A DNA stretch of 64,000 nt from Diorhabda sublineata (taxonomy: Eukaryota > Arthropoda > Insecta > Coleoptera > Chrysomelidae), in the NCBI RefSeq assembly GCF_026230105.1, contig NC_079474.1, positions 31,820,294-31,884,293 on the forward strand, read 5' to 3'. The notes beneath the pieces are model-generated. The model was given only the letters and a program-made list of their open reading frames with translations. It ran no database searches and was not told the DNA's origin. A program made the translations under genes and the position numbers. Positions 1 through 11,078 of this stretch are shown piece after piece (the first letter of the stretch is position 1; each line of letters begins with the position of its first letter).

Positions 1-2079
1 TTCCGACTAAGGAAGACAGAATGTTAACGCTTTCTCTATCCTCCGGGGTTCCAGTTCGGTTCTGCGCATTCTCAAGCATGCGCAGTATAGATAAAGTGAG
101 AGAGAAAATGAATATTGTCGGCACCGTAACGTAGGCACGTTTTTTCCCATACCAACTGTCCATATAGGAATATTACGTATATGTTAACAATGAAAATATA
201 GTTTTACGAAAGTCAGCTAATCTGTTGAGCCAAAAGTAACTAGATTTCTCACTAGAATCGCAACATGCACGCAATCAAACGACATCAAACCGATAAAGCT
301 GCAAGTGAGAGATCTTGCATAAAAAAATCAACTGAACATGCTTTTGATCAAGAAATATTGCGTCTTGCATTGCATTGCACGTTGTATTGCATCATGTCAA
401 GCGGCCTTTAGAGAAATGTTATTTTATAGTTGCTTGGAATGATTTAAAAAGATCTGTAATTTTATTGGTGTTGAAGTTGATGAGGCGATGTTCGATAAAG
501 ATAGAAATACAGTTAATGACCAACTATTACTGTTTTTTGTTACCAAATACTGAATTTTACAAAAGGAGTGAATGGAATCACTCCTTTTGTAAAATTGTTA
601 TTTTGTTGTTTTGTAAATAGTTATTACTTCATGTTTCTGGTATTTTTTTATTAGCTATTGGAACATATGAAGCAAAAATGCAGTTGCTTTTATTTTTTCC
701 ATAGACAAACATACTACTGCGTAGAGGATATTGTTGCGATAAACTGATGTGCTATTCCGGCTTCATTTTTACATAGAATATTATTGAAAGTTTGTCATTA
801 ATATTTAGCTAGACGTACTGAAGTGAAATAATTATCTACAGTAACGTTCCTTCCCGGTTAGTTTATTATTTTAATTAATCAAAAACTAGTCACAAAGTTC
901 GGTAAATTAGAAGATCCGTCCGGCGTCTTTCCGGGATATGTCTCCATATTATGTGTATAAAATGTACGTGTATCAGCTAAGCTTTATATTTTTATATCGT
1001 ATATTGCTTATAAGAAATATATTGCATAAAACTTCACTTCACTTTCTTCTGAAAGCTTCTAACATCTTGTCACATATTCTCCAATACTGTAATTAGCAGA
1101 GCATCTCTTTACAAATACAATAAAAGCTTCCTTATAGGAGCTAAGTTGTCATATTTGGTTCTCAAAAGTGTTTAAAATCTGCGTTGAGATATTACAGCAG
1201 TGATAGTCCATCAGTTCTTTATCGTTTGTATTGAGATGTTGACCTCTTCCAACTTCTACCATGTATAAAAGTCCGAAGACTGCATGAACAATCTCTTTTA
1301 CGTTAGTAGTGTTTCCACATTTCTGATACTTTCTCATTATTGAAGTTTCCTATTTAACTGAATGTTTGATCAAGAAAAAAGAGCTTAAACATTTTATTTC
1401 GGTGTTTGTTCCCTTAGCAAAATTTTCTCACAACAGGTAATTGAATAATCAAATTGTAAGAAACAATTTTTCCTCTAGGAGCTTGAGACACTTTGTTTTA
1501 TTTTTTTTTGCATAAAAAAATCTCTGGAACTGGAGTAATTTTTCTCATCGAATGATATGAGATCGGCGAAAGTTATAAGATACTTCAATATCACTATCTG
1601 CCATCCGTTATCTATCAGTTTGATAATTCCTGTATTTATAATTTAATTTATAAATCATTTTAGCAGTTATTTTCCAGTTTTTATCCATCCTTTAAAAACA
1701 ATTAAAACGATGATACTATCAATGGTCCCGCCATTAGATTTAACAGTTCCCTGGTTAATTATTTTTTTTTATTTATTATTTAACTATTCTATCATCTAAG
1801 AAAAAATCTACGAAAACCTAAATAACTTCTTCCAATGTGTCTATATATTATAAAGATGAAGCTCAGATCTAATTTTAAGAACAGATATTTGAAATACATC
1901 TACTTTAAGCTGACTAAGTAGATCTTTTCTTTAAGTCTTCTCGTAGTCGTGTCAACTACTTCATCTCTAACTTCTATTAGTTATAGTTTTCAAAAAACTG
2001 TTTTGTAGTAGTGAAAAAAATACTTTCTGTCTAGAAAAGTTTGGATGTTATTCCTCGATGTCAATATTTTTAATTTCAG
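1..2079. other. Non-coding stretch upstream of the first visible exon
   Basis: AT-rich sequence with no reading frame I can support as coding. It contains a long perfect hairpin at 553-596, listed separately. The 5' exons of the + strand gene whose exon begins at 2080 must lie here or left of the window; I could not identify them. Confidence 0.5.
553..596. repeat. Perfect 19-bp inverted repeat (hairpin)
   Basis: Positions 553-571 are the exact reverse complement of 578-596, with a 6-nt loop at 572-577. The stem core reads acaaaaggagtga on the left arm. It is too short to be a transposon by itself and could be a foldback remnant or the tip of a lost element. Confidence 0.85.
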
Positions 2080-2425
2080 GAGAATGGAATGTCAGAGCCC
2101 ATCTAGACAATTTTTTGATAATGGTGATCCCAACGCACACAATAGCAGAAGCTGCAAACCCCACTCTCTTAGATTTATTATTGTCAAAGTCTATACCTAA
2201 AGGTAGCCATTTGAAAAGAATCAAGCATGTTAAAAAACAGCAAGCTCCAGATACAGCATTAGAAACCCAACATTTCATAGAATCAAAGACAGCTCCTTAT
2301 CACGTGGATTTAACTAAACCTAGTGCAGATGTTAAACCTACACCTACTGAAGAAGTAGTGGTAGCTAATTCACCTAGTATCAAAGTACTAAAGGCAGATG
2401 CAACTATAATTCCTAGTCACACAAG
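2080..2425 (+). CDS. Penultimate exon of unrecognised gene
   Basis: 346 nt. It starts with 2 nt completing a codon from an unseen upstream exon and ends with 2 nt (AG) of a split codon. It encodes about 114 residues with a hydrophobic stretch near the start (LDNFLIMVI), then a basic and Pro/Thr-rich region. The opposite strand is also open here (2048-2278), which keeps confidence moderate. Confidence 0.55.
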
Positions 2426-5400
2426 GTAAACATTGAAGTAAGATGAAGTGAAACTCCTATAAGCAATAGTCAATGAAATGATAATTGAATCCTTTGAGTT
2501 ACTTATTTATATTTAATTATTTTTTTTTAATATTTATTTATAGATTCTTTTTATTGGTGTATAATTTATAATCACAATGTGATAATAAATAGTTCTAACG
2601 CGTTAACACTTTTTTAAATAAATCCTAGTGCATCCTTTCTAAATAAAATAATTAAAACACAGTTTGAGTACCACTACAATTTTCAAAGTAAAAGTCTCTT
2701 GTATAGAAATGAAATAATAAAGTATATTTGTTGATATATAAAAAAATATCTAGATGGTATTTTTCACCATATATTTATAATTTTAAAAATAAGATTTCGA
2801 AGGTCTCTGATCGATTCACAACAGCATCATATACAAAGAGTAGGGGTCAGTAGGTCAAAATAGTAAAAAACGAACAATGAATTTGACAATTTATCTAGGA
2901 TAAAAAGGTATCATTCAGAACTTTAAAAACGAAGGCGAAATGTTAACAAGAGAATTACTTCAAATAATGTGTTTTATTTGAGTAATTTGATATCGGTGCA
3001 GAGGTTTTTTTGATCATTAGATCTAATTTAAGGAATTTGCGTGTGTTTCGTTGACAGCCACCCTGGAGTCTAGTATGAAGGGTAGAGAGAATGAGAAAAA
3101 TATGTGTATATGAATAGTGTGCCTAGAAATGCGTTAAATAAGGGTGGCGTCACATTAGCTTCTGGGTAAATTTCTTTTAGGTTACATTTACTACAATATT
3201 TAATATTTTGTATCACACAAGCCTTTGATTTTTTGAATAATGAACTGTTTGACTCAAAAAGGATATTAAATATTTTAACATGGTGTACTTCAATTCCCCT
3301 ACAATTGCTAAATTCATACCATACTTTTTGCCTACACCAGCGTCATTCTGGAAGGTTTTTGAACTGTTATTCATCGTTCACAGCTGGACATTTTTCAACT
3401 TTTTTACCCATAAGATATACTCCTCTTTCTCTCTACTTTCCATAATGTAGTCATGAAATTTGAATCATTAAGAGGGGGTGAACAGAAGGGGTTGGACAAT
3501 AAGCGGAAATTTTTAAAGTTGAAAAAAAATATGATGTATTAATCTACTAATACCTACCTACCGCTAATTCTTCTATTTTCAATTTTATATCAAACATTAC
3601 TACTAAAGTTGCTTAAAACTTATTTTAATAACAGTATATACTTTTTTATTTATGTAAAATTATTGTTAAAATAACACTGAGAATGCACTATATATTCACG
3701 TTATATATATATTTCCAAAAATCTATAGATAAATAACTTTTCAATCGCATAACGATTTACGTTTTGTATGATTAAATATATTTCCAAAAACATGATGTTA
3801 AGGTACGTGATTACTCAAAAAATCACTCTTAATAAAAAAGGCTTTATTGCCTATTAATAAGAATCATCTATACAATAGAACATCTTACATAGAACTGTCT
3901 GCCTGTCAAGCCACGTGTCGTGCGCATGAGCTATTCCACACATACAAGAGGTCATCCGCACAATGATACACATGCGCACAAGTACTCTCAACACACGATA
4001 TCTCTGATATCATTTTCTTTGCGTTCCAAATCTTTTATCAGAAGTTTGGAATTGTTTGTTAACTATGAAATAAGATCCTTTTATATGGGTTAGATCTTCA
4101 AGATCAATGATAATTTTTGTACATTGAATTTGACTTGCTGAACCATCAGTATTATAATTTATATTTCTTTACGTTTGTGTTTCGATACTGTCATTGACTT
4201 CTTGTATTTAACTGTTTAAAAAGATTTGTTATCAATTAATTTAAATTATGTCGGAGTGCATATCAACATTTTACAACAATAATTTTAAACTGCTTAACAA
4301 AATTGAACAATCATCTTTAATAAAAAAAATGTACACATAAAATTGACACGGAACAAAATGAGAAGGGTTCACTCTAAAAATTCAAATGATCATTACTTAG
4401 TACCATGCGACTTCCATCAAAACCTGAGAAATTTCTTATTGGTAAACAATGGGAAAGCATGTCAAGTTAAAATAAATGGTTACTACGTGGTTAGGTTAGA
4501 TTAGGTTAGGTTAGGTTTTGTTTTACGTGGTTTAACGTATATTTAGTTCAGTTACAATAAATAATAAGGGATCAACTTCACTTCAGTCGCTTTGCACCAA
4601 CGGCCAAAAAAGGTCTTTTGAAGCTTTGAATTTTGTAACTTTGATATGTAAAATATATGGAGATAAATTTCCTTCTAGGTTACTCAAATTGTTTATGGGA
4701 TCAATGGAACTAAATAAACTTTGAAACAACTATAAAAAAATTTCAATGTTGTAATTTTACATCTTCTAATTGTACAATTACGTAAAAGGAATTGTAAAGA
4801 TTATAGTAGTATCATAATTTGCGATATGAACGAAATGAGAGAAAAGAATCATCACTGCTGATGACGATCATGGGGCAAACACGATGAACCAGCACAAATC
4901 ACATCGAAAGCTGAAAAACAACCAAAAAAGCTCATGCTGTCAGTTTGGTGGGACTACAAAGATGTTATTTTTTTTGAGCTGCTTCCAAAGAGCCAAACGA
5001 ACAAATTTGATGTTTACTGTCAACAAACAATGAAACTGATTTAAGCAATCAAAGAAAAATAGCCAGAATTGTCTAATCGGAAAGATTGATAACGCGAGGC
5101 CTCACACATCTTTAGCAACTCGTGGGAAACTATTGGAGCTTGGCCGGGAAGTGATTACCAGTTATTCCGAATTTTGCAGAATCCTTTAAATGGTCAAACT
5201 TTCATAAATGACGAAATTACTTTGTCGCCAACCAACAGATTTTTTTAATGAAATATTTTTTTAATTTTTTGTAGGTCCGCCAGAATATCGAGGCATTTTG
5301 TTTTCACTATACCAACTGAGGAAGAATACATCGCAACTCGTAACGTAGAACCCAAATCAGTGCTTAGAAAACACAAAAAAACAATAAAAGAAAAGCCTAA

Positions 5401-5494
5401 AGCGGAATTGAAATTATTGGGAGCAGAAAATGAACAATGTGGACCTGATCTAGTTAGAGATTCTTATGGAATTTGTACTGTTTTAAAACACTAG
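2080..5494 (+). CDS. 3' part of an unrecognised spliced gene (two last exons)
   Basis: I do not recognise this protein. Exon 2080-2425 follows a good acceptor (taatttcag) and ends at a donor (acaag|gtaaac) in phase 2. Exon 5276-5494 follows a pyrimidine-rich acceptor (ttttttgtag), completes the split AGG codon, stays open for 73 codons and ends at TAG 5492-5494. The joined reading gives about 188 residues with no stop. The middle is hydrophilic, rich in Lys, Thr and Pro, and looks disordered. A basic TRRSARIS motif sits at the junction and the C-terminus reads SYGICTVLKH. No domain, signal peptide or membrane segment is visible. Upstream exons are missing. The intron carries a dead mariner that ends just before the last exon. 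The matching phase and sites make a real gene likely, but its function is unknown. Confidence 0.6.
2426..4840. other. Intron, non-coding
   Basis: AT-rich intron of the unrecognised gene. Nothing coding is seen. It includes a short telomere-like run at 4491-4516, listed separately. Confidence 0.45.
4491..4516 (+). repeat. Short TTAGG-type run
   Basis: Five 5-bp units, four exact TTAGG and one TTAGA. This is the canonical insect telomere unit. One or two units also occur near 5784, 7755, 8550, 9745 and 22125. The run is too short to be a telomere; such motifs are common in insect introns and transposon ends. Confidence 0.7.
4840..5255 (+). pseudogene. Dead mariner transposase fragment
   Basis: Conceptual translation with several stops and frameshifts gives mariner landmarks in order: a GKHDEPAQ-like segment, KLMLSVWWDYKDVIFFELLP, a degraded DDE region, then a YQLFRSLQNSLNG-like segment (here YQLFRILQNPLNG). 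Only the C-terminal half of the catalytic domain remains. It lies in the intron just upstream of the exon at 5276. Confidence 0.8.
5276..5494 (+). CDS. Last exon of unrecognised gene
   Basis: 219 nt from the acceptor at 5274-5275 to TAG at 5492-5494. It completes the codon left open by the exon at 2080-2425. It encodes a basic segment followed by an acidic/polar C-terminus. An alternative is the tail of a degenerate retrocopy, but the intact acceptor and phase argue against that. Confidence 0.6.
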   Translation, partial: SARISRHFVFTIPTEEEYIATRNVEPKSVLRKHKKTIKEKPKAELKLLGAENEQCGPDLVRDSYGICTVLKH

Positions 5495-5599
5495 ATTAGA
5501 ATATTGTAAATAATTTATTATTATATTTTTATTTCTGATTAAAATCTTAACAATGCTTTTGTTTTGAATTAGCAGACGTAAGTATTGAAAAAAAGGCAA

Positions 5600-5780
5600 T
5601 TCTTCGATATAAGTTACAATCCTCCGATGACCTTGACCTTGGAATATGTCATTTTTTGGCCTTTTCTGTTAACATGTATTAATAGGGCGCGCAAAGGCTT
5701 CCTTCATATTTTTTCGTTTGAAAATTGGGTAATTTTTCGATATAGGTTACAACCCTCCGATGAATTTGACCTTGGAATAA
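5600..5780 (+). repeat. Imperfect direct repeat, period 133 bp
   Basis: A ~50-bp block containing ttcgatataagttacaat at 5603 recurs at 5736 with few changes, followed in both by cctccgatga and a gaccttggaat-like end. It lies just downstream of the unrecognised gene's stop codon. Origin unknown. Confidence 0.7.
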
Positions 5781-5799
5781 ACTAACCTAACCTATTTTC

Positions 5800-7390
5800 T
5801 ATTCTTCAAATAAAGTCATTTTCGCTTCTCCAGCGTGGGTTAGATCTTGCATTGATAATTAGCACCTCCTCCCTTACCCTGACCAACCTTTGGTGATATT
5901 TCTACGATTCAGCCTGCACCCATAATTATTTCTATCAGTAGATAGATAGTAGATAGCACCCATAAATGGAACTGGAACATAAAAATTTGAAAAATTCTCA
6001 ATCTGTAAATATGTCGCTATCGCATTGACTGACTGACAAAAACTCTCAAAATGGCGTCGACACGAAATATCAATATTTTGCCCGTTTCTTTGACCTTTTT
6101 CAATTTTTTAAAAATAAGCCAAATTGAAATACAGACTCGATAGATATACAAAAAAGATTTCCACCAAATTTCAAGGAAATCAGTCGGGTAGAGCTTGAGG
6201 TATTATGTCAACCACTCCAAAAAAAGTAGTTTCGAGAAAAACGCTTTTAAAGTTTGAGAAACAATTCCACTCGGCCAGGTTGAACGCTACCTCACAAAAT
6301 CTACTGTATCTCGGGAAATTTTTAAAAATCCATTTTAGGACATATTCTTAAAGGTATAAACTTTGAAAATATGCAAAAAAATCGATTTTTCTTTAAATTT
6401 CTAGACCAGAATATCCTCTTAATACATTGTGTAACGTGCCATTCGGTTTGTTATGTATTCGAATTCTTCCTCTACTTATCTACACTTTGAATCAAAGTCA
6501 ATGTCAGTAAATTTGTGGTGATTTATTCTTTATATTCGCTGTTCTACAGCTGCCAGGTTTACGTTGGTATAGCCGCTTAACTGAGGCCGAATACCACTCT
6601 TTGAGGAAGAGTTTCCTGCCGGGGAAGTTAAGGTTATAACACATAATGATTTTTCATAAATGAAACCCGAATATTGAATTGTGATTATAATACAGTTATT
6701 TCCAGGAAAATAAAATTGAGAGGAATATAATAAAAAACGAAGTTGATTATCAAAACAATTCCTTTTATTATCCACTTTTTCAATAAATCTAAACAATCAA
6801 TTAACAGTCGATCAAGAATAAGATTCACATAATGTTACGCTAACAATTTTTTTTATAAAGTATTAGCTAAAAACATGTAAATATTTATATATACGACAAA
6901 TGGCTGTTAAGCTCCCATGCAAACAAAAGTTTTACAAATATATTACAAGGAAAATAATAATTTAGTAAAAGACATACCTAATATTTATGACTTGCGTTAC
7001 TTAAGTACTACGCTTCGTTAAATGAATGTTCAAATAAGCTCACGACAATTTAATCAAATATAGAATCGTCCTGCTTTAAAATCAACATCAATAATTAGCA
7101 CCTCAAAAAGTTTAAAGGCAAGTTTTTGGGTAATTTTAAAAATACCTGAAGAAAAATCTAACTACCGTGACAATTAGGGTTTGTCGGGGAAAACTAGTGC
7201 ACGAGTCCTTTTAAAAAATCTTGTGCTTTATCTGAATATTCATTAGAGATTCTTATTAAACTCGTAAAAAGTTAGACATAAATATCATATATAAGTAACA
7301 TTAACAATTGTAAAAAAAATATATGTATAAAAATATTGATCATCACATTTTTCATAAGCATAAATATCCAATATGAAAAATTTTTATAAT
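5800..7390. other. Intergenic, with degraded repeat sequence
   Basis: No coding sequence supported. The part at 6100-6400 resembles degenerate insect interspersed-repeat tails (runs on the theme of tttcgagaaaaacgctttt), but I cannot assign a family. The repeat at 6535-6640 is listed separately. Confidence 0.4.
6535..6640. repeat. Dispersed repeat copy A
   Basis: Shares two blocks with 26335-26655: acagctgccaggtt near the start and a block on the theme of actga-gccgaata-cact followed by an aagttaaggtta-like end. The middle differs in length, so one copy carries an insertion or the other a deletion. Family unknown. Confidence 0.65.
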
Positions 7391-7866
7391 GAGTGTCCTA
7401 AAAGTAATGCAAGATTTTAGTTTATTCCATTTTTGAGGTAAATTTTTCATAAAAACAGAAAAAAAGAAATATATCAGCTAAAAGTTTAGGATTATCAAAT
7501 ATGGAACGTTACATGTTACACACATTTTCAGTTCTGAAAAAGTAGAAAGGTAATTGAAACTTTGGTAGTTCCTATATAAAAATTTTATACAAAATATGAT
7601 GGCATTAGTATTTTCACCACTTTAAATGTAAAAGGATTGATTGAAAAACTCAAGGAGACTGTACCAGGGCTGGTCATTAAAATATTCAACAAAAAAATGT
7701 GTATAAGCCAGCAAAACCTTTGTTAAGTTAAGTTATGTTAGTTTTATAATAAACACCTAACCTAACCTTATTCTGTGTACTTCAACTTACTAACTACTTA
7801 CAAATAAAGACTGATAACTATATTTTCTATTTAATTAAAAATCTTGCATCAATTTTTGGGATACCT
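7391..7866. mobile_element. Mariner-type MITE with ~26-bp terminal inverted repeats
   Basis: The left end contains gtgtcctaaaagtaatgcaa and the right end, reverse complemented, contains gtatcccaaaaattgatgca, both followed by agatttt. The 476-bp interior has no coding sequence. End sequence and size fit a non-autonomous Tc1/mariner element. TA duplications are not clear-cut. Confidence 0.55.
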
Positions 7867-8559
7867 TTTTAAAACCATAAAAACTGACCAAAAAATTTGA
7901 GATACCCTATTTAGTGCAATAATAAGAAAAAATATATGTAGAAATTTAAAATTTATGAAAAATGGATGAACTCCTTGTATAATTAGTCCTGTTAAGACAC
8001 TTAATTCGAGAAATAGGCACATTTTTTTAAATAAAATATTCAAAAATACATTTTCGAAACTAAAAATGTTACCAAATTTAAAAATTCAACAAGGATTGTT
8101 AAAAAGTCAGATCTAATATTGCATTACAAATAAGTTTATAAATCTACAATTAAAAACCATTAAATTTTTTCCAAAAAAAATTATTTTTAAAATATCAAAA
8201 ACAATAAATATTTTTTGATTTTATATTAGGGACAATTCTAAATAAGTACGGCAGTTATTTTCATTTAAATATATCTACATGGTGCCCTACAAGAAACTGA
8301 ACCATGAACGTTTGAGAATTGATACACTTTTTCTGTACAAAAACCACTTCAGTAACTTTTATGATAAAACGGAAAACGAATATTAAAATTTCTAAAGTAT
8401 TTTGAGAACTACACTCGAAATCCAAGATTTAGATTAATACATTTCTTATTAATAAGTTCAAAGTAAGTTGATAAATTAATTACTATTGTAATTGTATCAC
8501 AATTAGTTCATGTACTCCAATCATCATCATGCCGTTTAATCTCTTGGAATATGGTTAGG
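7867..8559. other. Intergenic, nothing identified
   Basis: AT-rich sequence without coding potential or recognisable elements. Confidence 0.4.
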
Positions 8560-9370
8560 TTAGGTATGGTATGGTAAGCGCTTGGGGCGCCTATATCCCT
8601 TTATTGGGGTCGATTACTCCCCTTGTTCTTTTGTTATAGTTTTTTGTTGGTCCTAGCTTCGTTTGTCAGCTTTATTCTCAATTCTTTTCGTTTTTTCATC
8701 TGACTTTCCAGTTTACTATTTCTAGGATTCTGGTATCTTCTTCAATTTAATATCTCCAGGTCTGCCTGTCTTTTGGCCATAGAGGTATCCGTTGTGGTAT
8801 CCTCTTCACCATTTCTGTATGTTTCCCTCTCGTGATTAGTCTTTGTGCTTTTATTATATTTTCTCCTCCCATTTCTTTATTTTTATTCAATTTTCTCTCA
8901 CCACCTCCTATGATATTTGGTTAGACTATAGTTCTCAGGATTTTTCTCTCGATTATCTTCAGGTCTTCTTCTTCCTTTTTATTTATGACAGTTGGTTCCA
9001 TGGCGTACGAAATCATTAGTCTTATTAATATGTTATATTTTCTTATTTTGTTCGTTCACTAATATCCTTGCTTTTGAGTTACTTTTTATTTTTTCCATAT
9101 GTTTGATATCCTTTTTGTATTCTCTCCCTTATCGTTCCTTTAGACGTATGTCTCATTGTTATCCCTAAATAATTGAACGAGGATACCTGTGTCCTGTGTC
9201 CTTAGGTGGTCCATTCTTCTTTCGTCTTCTTCTGCTATCTTCATGTATTTGATTTTTTTTGGTTCATTTCTAGACCGACATTTCCTGCTTCTGTTCCCAA
9301 TTTGTTGACGGCTTTTATTAGTTCTTCTCTTGTATTAGCCATGTACACCAGTAATAAGATAAAAACATCC
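8560..9370 (-). pseudogene. Non-LTR retrotransposon fragment (RT C-terminal part)
   Basis: On the minus strand, interrupted frames give landmarks typical of the C-terminal part of arthropod endonuclease/reverse-transcriptase ORFs: a FNYLGITM-like segment, YNILIRLMISYAMEPT, KKEEEDLKIIERKILRTI, and a basic tail with HTEMVKRIP. Many stops and frameshifts are present, so it is dead. The same family appears at 40150-40780. Confidence 0.7.
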
Positions 9371-11009
9371 AAATTCGAAACAACTTAACCTCAAAATATT
9401 TATAATTCGATAAAATCCAATAATAATTAGTTGTCAAAACAGGTCTGGTAGTTCAAATGTATATTATTGTTTGGAAAACCGAAATTTGAAATATCAATCG
9501 AAAAAAGTACCTGAAATGATTCTTGATTACAGTTCCTGGTTGAAAATCGTTAGTTTGGCGTTTTCGAGGTCGTACAATCCATTTATCCTCATAAACAAAA
9601 TGATTCACTTTGGGGGTCCTATTTTTGGGCTTATGGCCAAGGAGGACAAAGAAGTACAGTTAGAAAAAATCAATTGTTTAATTTTTGTTTGTTAAACTTT
9701 TATTTACGTTGAAATTGGGAACCGAAGAACAGACCTATATTTTAGTTAGGTTAGGTTTACTTTAGCTTAGTTTACATTAATTGGCCAATAACTTTGGAAA
9801 CAGACATTTTTCCATGAAATGCGATGTTTTTATAAACAAGGAGAGGTATATTTTCGTTTAATTCATAAATTCGGTTAAAAAAAACAACTGAAAGGCAACT
9901 AATCCAATTATTGGTACATATATGGTACTAAATTCTAACATATGGTACCTCGAAAACGCCACATTATTATTATTATAAGCCGGGCACACACTGAAGTATC
10001 TTCTGGTCCTTTATATTCAATAAATTTTTCTAAACATTATGTGGAGATATAATGAAATGAAAAAAATATTTTTTTTGTAGTATTTGCTGCTTGTGGGGGT
10101 GGTTTTTTAGAGAATCATAGAGACCCGTTCCTGATAATAATATATACAATAGCAATAATTGGAAACACGATTTTTCAATTCAAAACAATAAAAATATCAT
10201 TCAAATACAGTGTGTTATATTATTATGGCACGGAAGTTTACGGAACAGTTGGATGAATATCTTAAAAATCACTATTAAAATCCGAACAAATTTAATAAAA
10301 CTGTATTGATTTTCCTAACATTTTCCATTAAGCACCAATTTTCACAATAATCAAACCAATCAATAGTGTACAGTCAATAGTTCGACAAAAATTTTACTAA
10401 AATAAACAAAAGAGGAGGCATAAGATTTTTTGTGACTATTCTGTATATTACTAGAAGTATTTACATCACCTAGTTGTAAGTGAATAAAAAATCTATAGAA
10501 AAAAATTTGTTATTAATATTTGAAAAATGGAAAAAATTTTCAAATACAAAACAAGTTGAACAGAAAAAATATTCAAAATTATAAGAAAATGTTAATATGT
10601 ATAGAAGATATTCTGGAGGCTGACAATCTCATATAGGTTGAAAAATTGCATTTCAAATTTCTGAATTAAAATCATGAAGCATTTGCACAACTTTTGAATC
10701 AAGTTCCCAACAATATTTTAATGGAAGTTATGATGGAAAGAAAAATAAAATTTTACGAGTTCAAAAATGAAGAAAATTTTTGAAAAATCAATACATGTGC
10801 TTTCAAATCTAATAGTTTGGCCTCTTTATTACAATTTATGTACAACTAAGATATCCACCGATTTAAAGCTGGATTTTTAGATGCAGATACTGCTTTTTTT
10901 TAAAATCAATTTATGATAGTACTGAGTAAATTAAACATTGTTCAGCAGTATCGATCCATCACTGTAAATGGCAGTAAAAATTTTAAAAAATACTAGATCC
11001 TGTTGTAGA
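9371..11009. other. Region 3' of the integrin gene
   Basis: AT-rich, containing the presumed 3' UTR of the minus-strand integrin gene (11009 downward). No other gene is supported. Confidence 0.45.
10825..10830 (-). terminator. Candidate polyadenylation signal of integrin gene
   Basis: AATAAA on the minus strand, about 180 nt downstream of the integrin stop codon. It is the first canonical signal I see after the stop. Not proven. Confidence 0.45.
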
Positions 11010-11078
11010 TTAACCTTTTCCGGCATAGGTTGGATTTTTAAATGTCGAAGTAGCTTGTTTATAGATAGGATTTTCACC
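11010..11078 (-). CDS. mys: Integrin beta exon 13: cytoplasmic tail and stop
   Basis: 69 nt, 22 codons plus TAA (11010-11012). It follows acceptor tatatttcag and encodes GENPIYKQATSTFKNPTYAGKG. The NPIY and NPTY motifs are the known talin- and kindlin-binding sites of beta tails. Confidence 0.97.
   Translation of the reverse strand, partial: GENPIYKQATSTFKNPTYAGKG

Noticed and set aside
2048..2278. Minus-strand open frame, hydrophobic, antisense to the 2080-2425 exon
   Set aside because: It looks membrane-protein-like, but the frame is closed by two stops just upstream, lacks splice support, and the plus strand has both splice sites and phase continuity to the next exon. Kept only as a caution.
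4491..4516. TTAGG run as a telomere or telomere-fusion scar
   Set aside because: Only five units, and single or double units are scattered through the window; not evidence of a telomere.
9471..9695. 74-codon plus-strand frame
   Set aside because: No motif recognised and no gene structure around it.
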